From: Bergeyella zoohelcum
Lineage (GTDB): Bacteria > Bacteroidota > Bacteroidia > Flavobacteriales > Weeksellaceae
Reading direction: 5' to 3'
DNA: 5,302 bases
NCBI GenBank assembly: GCA_030523905.1
Contig: JAUNHO010000089.1
Coordinates: forward strand, 1-5,302
Below are positions 1-5,302 of the stretch, one piece after another. The notes beneath the pieces were generated by a model. The model did no database searches and was not told where the DNA came from. It saw only the letters and a program-made list of their open reading frames with translations. A program made the translations under genes and the position numbers. Position 1 is the first letter of the stretch; the number at the start of each line of letters is the position of its first letter.

Positions 1-210
1 TTGACTTTACACGAAACCGAGCTTTCAGAGTTTTTGGGTATTCCCACCGCGAAAGATAAGTATTTTGCAGATTGTCCTGTGTTTATCAAGAGTTTGGGGG
101 CGTGGGGAGGCGATTTTATTTTGACCCAAAAGTTTTCAGGTTATGAGGATTACTTCCGCCAAAAAGGTTTTTCCACTTTGATAGATTGGCAGGAAATGAT
201 AAAAAAATAA
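1..210 (+). CDS. GHMP kinase family protein (GYDIA type), C-terminal fragment
   Basis: This is the last 69 codons of a gene that begins upstream of the window; the TTG at base 1 is just the window edge, not a supported start. The visible part contains the segment IKSLGAWGGDFIL (residues 29-41 of the fragment) followed by a short YFRQKGF...W.EMI tail. From memory this matches the C-terminus of the Bacteroidota 'GYDIA family' GHMP kinases, relatives of mevalonate and homoserine kinases that use ATP to phosphorylate small metabolites in the cytoplasm. The ATP-binding GHMP motif itself lies outside the window, so the family call rests on the C-terminal motif only. The substrate is not known; a mevalonate-pathway role is an inference from family membership. 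The stop TAA at 208-210 runs directly into a hairpin terminator, and the next gene is convergent, so this gene ends its transcription unit. Confidence 0.72.
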   Translation: MTLHETELSEFLGIPTAKDKYFADCPVFIKSLGAWGGDFILTQKFSGYEDYFRQKGFSTLIDWQEMIKK

Positions 211-242
211 GGTTATCCGTTTGGGCTGGATAACCTTTTTTT
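211..242. terminator. Bidirectional rho-independent terminator
   Basis: A perfect 8-bp stem GGTTATCC (211-218) / GGATAACC (228-235) with a 9-nt loop is followed on the plus strand by seven T (236-242). On the minus strand the same stem is followed by the complement of 201-210, TTATTTTTTT. It therefore fits as terminator both for the kinase gene on the left (stop at 208-210) and for the convergent DUF937 gene on the right (stop at 260-262). Flanking A and T runs can lengthen the stem further. Confidence 0.9.
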
Positions 243-259
243 GTCTTTTGAAATGTATC

Positions 260-634
260 TTAAAAATTAAACATTCCTTTTATATTGTCCAAAACGCTAC
301 CGTTTTTGTCCTTGTCAAGGAAGTCTTTTGCCATATCCATTAGGTTTCCACCTTTGCCTTCTAGTAACTCTGAAAGTTGCGGAGCAATGGAAGAAAGAGC
401 GTTAGTAATAGTCTCTGGTGCGATGCCTACTTTGTCGCTCACTGCTTGGGCAATAGACGAAATATTTTCAGAGGAAAGTAAATCCGCAGAAAGCCCGTTT
501 TCCTTTACTTTGTCCATTAGCATAGGAAGGGCGTTGTCCATCACGGAAGACGCTTGGTCGGTAGAAAGTCCTGCTTTTTCAGCGATGTTATTGATGAGGT
601 CATTGCCTCCTAAATTTTTCAAAAAGTCTAACAT
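260..634 (-). CDS. DUF937/YidB-like small helical protein
   Basis: A 124-residue acidic, Ala/Leu/Ser-rich protein with no signal peptide and no clear membrane segment, so probably cytoplasmic. It starts MLDFLKNLGG, a typical opening for DUF937 (YidB-like) proteins, and is predicted to be almost all helical. Two similar units are visible: residues 18-43 (AEKAGLSTDQ...) and 66-91 (SDKVGIAPET...), each with the pattern K-x-G-[LI]-x-x-[DE] followed by a helix containing a Pro-x-Leu. Residues 107-116 read DKDKNGSVLD, an acidic DxDxNGS loop like the one many DUF937 proteins carry near the C-terminus; it resembles an EF-hand or dockerin calcium loop, but the EF-hand position-12 Glu is missing (Ile118). 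No biochemical function is established for the family. The ATG at 634 is chosen because it begins the family motif; the leader is A-rich with no clear Shine-Dalgarno. The gene is convergent with the kinase gene and divergent from pckA. The plus-strand ORF of the same length over this region is its shadow. Confidence 0.78.
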   Translation of the reverse strand: MLDFLKNLGGNDLINNIAEKAGLSTDQASSVMDNALPMLMDKVKENGLSADLLSSENISSIAQAVSDKVGIAPETITNALSSIAPQLSELLEGKGGNLMDMAKDFLDKDKNGSVLDNIKGMFNF

Positions 635-664
635 ATTTGTTGGGTTTTATATTGATTAGTAACG

Positions 665-716
665 AAGCAAAATTCGTGCCTAATATTTATGGTAGGGGAG
701 AGATAGGATTTTGCTT
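665..716. repeat. 9-bp inverted repeat in the divergent spacer
   Basis: AAGCAAAAT (665-673) and ATTTTGCTT (708-716) are perfect reverse complements, separated by 34 bases, with a possible G-T pair at each end. The centre-to-centre distance is 43 bp, close to four helical turns. It sits between the start of the DUF937 gene and the pckA promoter, so it could be a pair of operator half-sites or a stem in the RNA. No known regulator site is recognised. Confidence 0.5.
668..675 (-). promoter_or_regulatory. Possible -7 element for the DUF937 gene
   Basis: Read on the minus strand this is GAATTTTG, one mismatch from the Bacteroidota -7 consensus TAnnTTTG. It lies about 33 bases before the start codon at 634, a sensible distance for a short leader. 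No TTG-type -33 element is seen at the right spacing, so this is only a candidate. It overlaps the left arm of the inverted repeat at 665-716. Confidence 0.3.
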
Positions 717-775
717 TATTCATTTTTCTGATAAAAATCATTAGTTTTAGCATAGTAAGAACGCCTAAATAGTTG

Positions 776-783
776 TAATTTTG
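776..783 (+). promoter_or_regulatory. pckA promoter, -7 element TAnnTTTG
   Basis: TAATTTTG matches the Bacteroidota primary-sigma -7 consensus exactly. It lies 43 bases before the pckA ATG, which would give a leader of roughly 35-40 nt that is very A-rich. No convincing TTG at the -33 position is seen (the region 745-760 has only GTTTTAG-like sequence), which would fit a promoter that needs an activator, but that is inference. Confidence 0.6.
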
Positions 784-826
784 GGGGCAAGTAAAAATAG
801 AAATATAAACTTTAAATACACTACTT

Positions 827-2431
827 ATGAGAAATGCAAGAATCATTGAAGCGTTGCACAAATTAGGAATTACAGGTGAGCACGAGGTGGTTTATAACCC
901 AAGCTATGAGGAGCTTTACCAAGCAGAAATCTCTGATAAAAATGTAGGCTACGAGCAAGGTGTGCTTACAGAATCTGGGGCTGTATCGGTTAAAACTGGG
1001 ATTTTCACAGGGCGTTCCCCAAAGGATAGATACATTGTAAAAGATGATGTAACCAAAGATACCATTTGCTGGGACGGAAAAGTAAATTTCCCTACTACGC
1101 CAGAGATTTTCAAATCGTGCAAAGATTTGGTACTAGACCAGCTTTCTTCTTCCAAAAAACTTTATGTGGTAGATGCGTTCTGCGGAACTAACCCAGATAC
1201 GAGACTAAAAGTAAGATTCGTAATGGAAGTGGCTTGGCAGGCTCATTTCGTAACGAATATGTTCATCCGCCCTTCAAACTATGAGTTGGAACACTTCGGA
1301 GAGCCAGATTTCATCGTTATGAATGGTTCTAAAACTACTAATCCGAACTGGAAAGAGCAAGGTCTGAACTCTGAAAACTTCGTAATGTTCAACCTTACTG
1401 AAAAAATCCAAATCATCGGTGGTACTTGGTACGGCGGTGAGATGAAGAAAGGTATGTTCGCAATGATGAACTACTATCTACCATTGAAGGGTATGGCATC
1501 TATGCACTGCTCTGCCAATGTAGGTGAGGAGGGAGATGTAGCATTGTTCTTCGGACTTTCAGGAACTGGTAAAACTACGCTTTCTGCTGACCCTAAGAGA
1601 TACCTAATCGGTGATGACGAGCACGGCTGGGACGACAATGGTGTATTCAACTATGAGGGTGGTTGCTATGCGAAAGTAATTGATTTGACCGAAGAGAAAG
1701 AACCAGATATTTTCAGAGCCATCAAGAGAGATGCCCTTCTTGAAAATGTAGTGGTGAAAGATAACGGCGAGATAGACTACAAAGACAATTCTATCACAGA
1801 AAATACCAGAGTGTCTTATCCTATTTATCATATTAATAAGATTGTACTTCCGTCCAAAGCAGGACACGCTAAAAAAATTGTGTATCTATCAGCAGACGCA
1901 TTCGGAGTATTGCCACCAGTTTCTATCTTGAACGAAGACCAAGCACAATACCACTTCCTTTGCGGATATACTTCCAAATTAGCAGGTACAGAAAGAGGTA
2001 TTACAGAGCCTCAGCCATCGTTCTCTCCTGCATTCGGTGAGGCATTCCTTACCCTACACCCTACAATGTATTCTAAAACTCTGATTGCTAAAATGAAAGA
2101 GCACGGAGCAAAAGCATACCTTGTAAATACAGGTTGGAATGGTACAGGTAAGAGAATTTCTCTGAAAGATACCAGAGCGATAATAGACGCTATCATTGAT
2201 GGCTCTATTGATAAAGCTCCGAAAACCACTATTCCAGTGATGAATCTTGAAATCCCTACGGCATTGCCAAATGTATCCGAAGGCATTCTTGACCCAAGAG
2301 ATACCTACGCATCTGCTGATGAATGGGAAGCAAAAGCAAGAGAATTGGCAGCGAAATACATCAAAAACTTTGAGCAATATTGCGATAATGATGATGCTAA
2401 AAAATTAGTAGCCGCTGGTCCTCAGTTGTAA
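827..2431 (+). CDS. pckA: Phosphoenolpyruvate carboxykinase (ATP)
   Basis: This 534-residue cytoplasmic enzyme converts oxaloacetate and ATP to PEP, ADP and CO2 (EC 4.1.1.49), the entry step of gluconeogenesis; in some anaerobic or CO2-rich settings it runs in reverse. All expected elements are present, with numbering five below E. coli PckA in the catalytic core: the substrate Arg in FTGRSPKDRY (Arg63), Tyr202 and the Lys207-Lys208 pair of YGGEMKKGMF, the metal-ligand His227 in MHCSANV, the P-loop GLSGTGKTTL (243-252, Lys249, Thr250), the metal/phosphate segment GDDEHGWDD (262-270) and Arg328 in NTRVSYP. The lid/adenine region NTGWNGTGKRISLKDTR is at 434-450. Length is normal for the family (about 530-540) and nothing is missing or shifted. 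The ATG at 827 aligns with the family N-terminus and follows a TAnnTTTG promoter; the gene is monocistronic, with a terminator 31 bases after the stop. Three or four antisense ORFs inside it are shadows. Confidence 0.98.
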   Translation: MRNARIIEALHKLGITGEHEVVYNPSYEELYQAEISDKNVGYEQGVLTESGAVSVKTGIFTGRSPKDRYIVKDDVTKDTICWDGKVNFPTTPEIFKSCKDLVLDQLSSSKKLYVVDAFCGTNPDTRLKVRFVMEVAWQAHFVTNMFIRPSNYELEHFGEPDFIVMNGSKTTNPNWKEQGLNSENFVMFNLTEKIQIIGGTWYGGEMKKGMFAMMNYYLPLKGMASMHCSANVGEEGDVALFFGLSGTGKTTLSADPKRYLIGDDEHGWDDNGVFNYEGGCYAKVIDLTEEKEPDIFRAIKRDALLENVVVKDNGEIDYKDNSITENTRVSYPIYHINKIVLPSKAGHAKKIVYLSADAFGVLPPVSILNEDQAQYHFLCGYTSKLAGTERGITEPQPSFSPAFGEAFLTLHPTMYSKTLIAKMKEHGAKAYLVNTGWNGTGKRISLKDTRAIIDAIIDGSIDKAPKTTIPVMNLEIPTALPNVSEGILDPRDTYASADEWEAKARELAAKYIKNFEQYCDNDDAKKLVAAGPQL

Positions 2432-2463
2432 GAAAATCATAATGTTATATTTTAGTTGTAAGA
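2424..2463 (+). repeat. Short direct repeat AGTTGTAAGA around the pckA stop
   Basis: AGTTGTAAGA occurs at 2424-2433, where it contains the pckA stop codon TAA (2429-2431), and again at 2454-2463, directly at the foot of the terminator hairpin, with a 30-base period. It may be the trace of a small duplication or chance in AT-rich sequence. No function is evident. Confidence 0.45.
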
Positions 2464-2495
2464 GGCTATCTCATTTTTTTGAGGTAGTCTTTTTT
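2463..2495 (+). terminator. Rho-independent terminator of pckA
   Basis: A 10-bp stem AGGCTATCTC (2463-2472) / GAGGTAGTCT (2481-2490), with two G-T wobble pairs and an 8-nt loop ATTTTTTT, is followed by a T run (2490-2495). It stands 31 bases after the pckA stop and ends that transcription unit. On the other strand the loop and flank also give T- or A-runs, but no gene comes from the right in that direction. Confidence 0.85.
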
Positions 2496-2664
2496 GTGAT
2501 CAAATAGTAGAAATTTTCATAAAATAAAACCTGAATGATGTCTGAAAAAACGATAAATATCTTCTCTCAAAAGTAAGAAAACCCCATTTTTAGCGTTTGA
2601 TATGAAGATTTTAAGTTTTTTTATTGTTATTTAACTATTTTTTAAGGAAATAATTAAACCAAAA
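2496..2664. other. AT-rich intergenic spacer
   Basis: Between the pckA terminator and the next gene I see no convincing ORF, RNA gene or repeat. One off-spaced promoter-like string, TAGCGTTTG (2591-2599, three bases instead of two between TA and TTTG), is present. The last 60 bases are extremely A/T rich, as is common upstream of Bacteroidota promoters. Confidence 0.6.
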
Positions 2665-2670
2665 ATGTTT

Positions 2671-2678
2671 TATATTTG
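2671..2678 (+). promoter_or_regulatory. Promoter -7 element of the DUF6089-uppS-bamA cluster
   Basis: TATATTTG is a perfect TAnnTTTG match and is followed by CA, as in many Bacteroidota promoters. It is preceded by AT-rich sequence, but no clear TTG is seen about 19 bases upstream. Transcription would begin around 2683-2686. This lies downstream of the in-frame ATG at 2665, so that ATG would not be in the transcript, and translation should begin at 2689 or 2704. Confidence 0.68.
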
Positions 2679-2703
2679 CAAAATTATTATGGAAAATCTA
2701 TCA

Positions 2704-3609
2704 ATGCCGAGAAAGATTGTATTGCTAATGTGTATCGCACTAATGTCCTTCGGGCTAAATGCCCAAAGGCACGAGATAGGTGTGAAAAGTGGTCTTGCCT
2801 ATCTAGTGGGGGATATAGGTGCAACAGAATATGTTTTTCAGTCTCCCATAACGGAGAGAATGACAGATATAGATTATCCATTTTTTGAACTTCCCGTTAC
2901 CATTGGCATTATGTATCGTAGAAATTTTAATCCTTACCAGTCTCTGCGTTTGGATGTGGGGTATAGTCAGGTGAAGTTTTTAGACCGCCGTTCCGATGAG
3001 ATTTATCGTAAAAATAGAGGAAGCCAAGGGATTAACTCTGGTTTAGATGTCAATGTTCTTTTTGAATACAATTTTTTTCCAGTTAATAATGAGCAACAAA
3101 GAATGCTCAGTCCTTACATTTTCGGAGGTTTAGGATTTGGGATATATGGCAATCGTAGCCTTAATGTGAATGTAGGTTTTGAGAAAGATGCCAGTGGAAA
3201 TATCGTTCAGAATCCAGATGGTTCCTATCCTGCTATTTATTCATCTCAATCCCGATACGAAACAAAAATGATAATAGCAGTGCCGTTTGGTATTGGTTTG
3301 AAATATAAATTTAATTATAACTGGGCAGTTTCATTGGAAGCGATGTTCCGTCCTACATTTTCAGATGGTCTGGATTATAGTGCCATCAGTAGTAAAGATG
3401 TAGATATAGCGTATAGCAGAGAGAGGTTGCAACCAGAGTCGGCGCGTTCGGTATTACAGCAAGAGCCTTATACCACCGAAGCCAAGCGAATTGCAGATGA
3501 AGTGATTAATAATGTAAATGTAGGGAATACCAATTCCAAGGATTGGCTCAATACCATTACCCTAGGTTTGAGTTATTCGTTTGGTCGCCCACCTTGTTAT
3601 TGTGATTAA
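2704..3609 (+). CDS. DUF6089 family outer-membrane beta-barrel protein
   Basis: A 301-residue exported protein. Residues 1-20 form a classic signal peptide (MPRK, hydrophobic core, then LNA before Gln21, a usual Bacteroidota signal-peptidase I site). The mature part is rich in alternating aromatic/hydrophobic strands (for example RLDVGYSQV, SPYIFGGLGFGIYG, IAVPFGIGLKYKF) typical of a small outer-membrane barrel. The final strand LNTITLGLSYSF (282-293) ends in Phe like a BamA-recognised beta signal. It is followed by a GRPPCYCD tail (294-301) that I recall as the hallmark of DUF6089. A Gly/Asp/Asn-rich stretch (160-174) looks like a surface loop. The in-frame ATGs at 2665 and 2689 would add 13 or 5 residues in front of the signal peptide. 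The first lies upstream of the -7 promoter element; 2704 is preferred because GGAAAA (2691-2696) stands at Shine-Dalgarno distance. uppS follows after 15 bases, so the two are co-transcribed. Function is unknown; a role in envelope assembly is inferred from its neighbours. Confidence 0.87.
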   Translation: MPRKIVLLMCIALMSFGLNAQRHEIGVKSGLAYLVGDIGATEYVFQSPITERMTDIDYPFFELPVTIGIMYRRNFNPYQSLRLDVGYSQVKFLDRRSDEIYRKNRGSQGINSGLDVNVLFEYNFFPVNNEQQRMLSPYIFGGLGFGIYGNRSLNVNVGFEKDASGNIVQNPDGSYPAIYSSQSRYETKMIIAVPFGIGLKYKFNYNWAVSLEAMFRPTFSDGLDYSAISSKDVDIAYSRERLQPESARSVLQQEPYTTEAKRIADEVINNVNVGNTNSKDWLNTITLGLSYSFGRPPCYCD

Positions 3610-3624
3610 AAAATAGAATGAAAA

Positions 3625-4365
3625 ATGTATAAAGAGCAGATTAATAAAGATAAACTCCCACAGCATATTGCTATTATAATGGACGGCAATGGCAGGTGGG
3701 CAAAATCCAGAGGCGAGGAAAGAACCTTTGGGCATAGGAATGCCATTAGTGCTGTGCGTAGTGCCATCAATGCGTGTAATGAGATTGGTGTGCCGTACCT
3801 TACGCTTTATACATTTTCGTCTGAAAACTGGGGAAGACCAAAAGATGAGGTCAATGCCCTGATGAGCCTTCTTTCTGAAACTCTAATGGAAGAAGCCGAA
3901 AATATCTTTAATAAAGGGCTTCGTCTTCATATCATTGGCGATATAGAGAGACTTCCACAGCTAGTGAGAGACCAGCTGATGAATATGGTGGAGCTGACCA
4001 AAGACCACCAAAATGGAAACTTGATATTGGCTCTCAGCTATGGTTCGCAAAAGGAAATCCTGAATGCTGTGAAAGCCATCAGTACAAAAGTGAAAAACGG
4101 AGAACTTTCCGAGGAGGATATTACAGAGGAAGTCTTTGAAAAGCATCTTTATACAAAAGATTTTCCTCCTGTGGATTTGATGATAAGAACCAGCGGAGAG
4201 GTGCGTATTAGTAATTTTTTACTTTGGCAAATTGCCTATGCCGAGCTCCAGTTTTTAGATATTCTTTGGCCAGATTTTGATAGAGAGACGCTCTTCAAAT
4301 GTATCGTAGATTTCCAAAATAAGGAAAGAAGATATGGCAAAACCAGTGAGCAATTAGTAGGATAA
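3625..4365 (+). CDS. uppS: Isoprenyl transferase (undecaprenyl diphosphate synthase)
   Basis: This 246-residue cis-prenyltransferase condenses isopentenyl diphosphate units onto farnesyl diphosphate to make the C55 carrier lipid for peptidoglycan, LPS and glycan export; it acts at the inner face of the cytoplasmic membrane. Family motifs are complete: MDGNGRWAK (19-27) with catalytic Asp20, Asn22 and Arg24; GH at 36-37; TLYTFSSENWGRP (60-72) with Asn68, Trp69 and Arg71; RTSGEVRISNFLLWQ (188-202) with Arg188, Arg194 and Ser196; and YAELQFLDILWPDF (205-218) with Glu207. The stretch LSYGSQKEI (137-145) replaces the NYGGR seen in E. coli, a change I expect for this phylum. The length is normal. 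The ATG at 3625 begins close to the conserved core; the ATG at 3618 is out of frame and stops after four codons. The gene is 15 bases after the DUF6089 gene and 31 bases before bamA, so it is probably the middle gene of an operon; the leader is A-rich with no strong Shine-Dalgarno. Confidence 0.97.
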   Translation: MYKEQINKDKLPQHIAIIMDGNGRWAKSRGEERTFGHRNAISAVRSAINACNEIGVPYLTLYTFSSENWGRPKDEVNALMSLLSETLMEEAENIFNKGLRLHIIGDIERLPQLVRDQLMNMVELTKDHQNGNLILALSYGSQKEILNAVKAISTKVKNGELSEEDITEEVFEKHLYTKDFPPVDLMIRTSGEVRISNFLLWQIAYAELQFLDILWPDFDRETLFKCIVDFQNKERRYGKTSEQLVG

Positions 4366-4396
4366 AAACAAAAAATAGATACTTTTATAATAAGAT

Positions 4397-5302
4397 ATGA
4401 AATTAAAATTCATACCCATTGCGATGTTTGTAGCCACGGCTCATTTTTATGGGCAGGTTACTACCGAGCAGTCTCAGTCGCAAGATAATACCCCAGTCTA
4501 TGCACAAAACCAAGCAGGTAACTACATTTTGAAAGACATTGTGATAGATGGGGTAAAGAAGTTTTCTCCCAACCAGATATTGAGATTTACAGGGCTTACA
4601 AAGAACGAAAGAGTTGAAATACCTGGGCAGAAAATCACCAATGCCATCAAAAAACTTTGGGATACCAATAATTTTTCCGAAGTGGAGGTCTATGTGGAAA
4701 GCATAGAAGGAGAGCAGGTGGTACTGAAATTCAGATTGGAAGATTTGAAGGAGCTAGGCGAGATTAATTTCACAGGAAAAGGTGTAGGAAAAGGGAAAAA
4801 AGAAAAATTTGTAAAAGATTACAACCTAAAACCTGGAACTAAAATCACCAATGATTTAAGGGCGACTTTGCAGAATAAAATCCCACAAGAGTACATCAAT
4901 AAAGGTTTTGCAGATGCGAAAATCACCATAAAAGACAAAGTCAATGCCAAAGACCCTAATCTTGTGGATTGGACGATAGACATCAGCAAGGGGAAAAGAA
5001 TAAAAATCGCTCATATAGAATTTGAGGGAAATGTAGATATTTCCGATAAAAAACTCCGAAAAAAAGGCTTCAAAGAAACCAAACAAAAACGCTTTGGAAT
5101 AGGTGGGATAATGAAATCTTCCAAGTTCATCAAGGATAAATACGAGGAAGATAAGGATAATCTCATCAATTATTATCAGTCTTTGGGGTATAGAGATGCT
5201 AGTATTGTTTCGGATTCTGTTTGGAGAAATGATAAAAATCAGTATGAAATCAATGTAAAACTGAACGAAGGAAAGAAATACTACATCGGTGAAATCACTT
5301 TC
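4397..5302 (+). CDS. bamA: Outer membrane assembly factor BamA, N-terminal part (runs off window)
   Basis: The frame is open from the ATG at 4397 to the window end (302 codons, no stop), so the C-terminal part, including the 16-strand barrel, is missing; full family members are about 800-900 residues. Residues 1-19 are a signal peptide (MKLKFIPIAMFVATAHFYG, cleavage before Gln20). A short Gln/Ser-rich linker leads to POTRA repeats: POTRA1 about 43-117 (ILKDIVIDGVKKFSPNQIL...), POTRA2 about 118-199 (ELGEINFTGKG..., with a Lys-rich insert), POTRA3 about 200-292 (IKIAHIEFEGNVDISDKKL..., INYYQSLGYRDASIV), and the start of POTRA4 (YYIGEITF). BamA is the core of the machine that folds beta-barrel proteins into the outer membrane; the POTRA domains stand in the periplasm and receive clients. 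The gene follows uppS by 31 bases with no terminator between, consistent with an operon. The minus-strand ORF at 4856-5086 is a shadow. Confidence 0.93.
   Translation, partial: MKLKFIPIAMFVATAHFYGQVTTEQSQSQDNTPVYAQNQAGNYILKDIVIDGVKKFSPNQILRFTGLTKNERVEIPGQKITNAIKKLWDTNNFSEVEVYVESIEGEQVVLKFRLEDLKELGEINFTGKGVGKGKKEKFVKDYNLKPGTKITNDLRATLQNKIPQEYINKGFADAKITIKDKVNAKDPNLVDWTIDISKGKRIKIAHIEFEGNVDISDKKLRKKGFKETKQKRFGIGGIMKSSKFIKDKYEEDKDNLINYYQSLGYRDASIVSDSVWRNDKNQYEINVKLNEGKKYYIGEITF

Noticed and set aside
285..659. 124-codon plus-strand ORF, Ser-rich product
   Set aside because: It is antisense to the DUF937 gene over almost its whole length; the Ser/Leu-rich composition is the usual mirror of an Ala/Glu/Asp-rich helical protein, and the minus-strand product has family motifs.
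628..861. 77-codon minus-strand ORF across the divergent spacer
   Set aside because: It covers the pckA promoter and the pckA start, overlaps the DUF937 start, and its product has no recognisable motif.
2011..2377. Two overlapping minus-strand ORFs (2011-2286 and 2054-2377), and others at 949-1155 and 1604-1867
   Set aside because: All lie antisense to the fully conserved pckA coding region and show no family signature.
2731..2733. Cys10 of the DUF6089 protein as a lipoprotein cysteine
   Set aside because: The residues before it (VLLMC) do not form a lipobox, it lies within the hydrophobic core, and a good signal-peptidase I site follows at Ala20-Gln21.
2676..2888. Overlapping ORFs in other frames at the start of the DUF6089 gene
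   Set aside because: The frame with signal peptide, barrel strands and the CYC tail is clearly the coding one.
4386..4391. TATAAT string just upstream of bamA
   Set aside because: Bacteroidota primary sigma factors use TAnnTTTG rather than TATAAT, there is no -35 partner, and it falls in a 31-base gap inside a likely operon.
4856..5086. 76-codon minus-strand ORF, Phe/Tyr-rich
   Set aside because: It is antisense to the POTRA-coding part of bamA; the hydrophobic composition is the mirror of Lys/Glu-rich codons.

Overview
The window looks like a piece of chromosome from a low-GC Bacteroidota member, most likely a Flavobacteriales species (Weeksellaceae-like, e.g. the Riemerella/Chryseobacterium group; genus not certain). 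The reasons are: a DUF6089 outer-membrane protein followed by an isoprenyl transferase gene and bamA, a gene order I know from flavobacteria; near-perfect TAnnTTTG promoter elements instead of TATAAT; A-rich leaders with weak Shine-Dalgarno sequences; and an ATP-dependent PEP carboxykinase of the Bacteroidota style. I see no mobile elements, phage genes, RNA genes or CRISPR.

Layout. Bases 1-210 are the 3' end of a GHMP-kinase-family gene (GYDIA type) that starts outside the window. It converges on a small minus-strand DUF937-type gene (260-634), and the 49-bp gap between them holds one hairpin that can terminate both. A 192-bp divergent spacer (635-826) separates the DUF937 gene from pckA (827-2431) and carries a good TAnnTTTG element for pckA plus a 9-bp inverted repeat. 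pckA ends in its own hairpin terminator. After a 233-bp AT-rich spacer, a promoter at about 2671 starts an envelope-biogenesis cluster on the plus strand: a DUF6089 beta-barrel protein (2704-3609), uppS (3625-4365) and the N-terminal part of bamA (4397 to the window end, open). bamA has no stop in the window, so it is easy to miss as an ORF; it covers the last 906 bases.

How the genes fit together. The right half is an outer-envelope module. UppS makes the polyprenyl lipid carrier for peptidoglycan and surface polysaccharide, BamA inserts beta-barrel proteins into the outer membrane, and the DUF6089 protein is itself a secreted predicted barrel, so a likely BamA client. The left half is metabolic: pckA is the gluconeogenic step from oxaloacetate to PEP, and the GHMP kinase phosphorylates an unknown small molecule. 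I did not find a clearly new system. The most interesting points are the CxC tail after the last strand of the DUF6089 protein, the promoter position that moves its start codon, the inverted repeat upstream of pckA, and the duplicated helical unit with a Ca-loop-like motif in the DUF937 protein.
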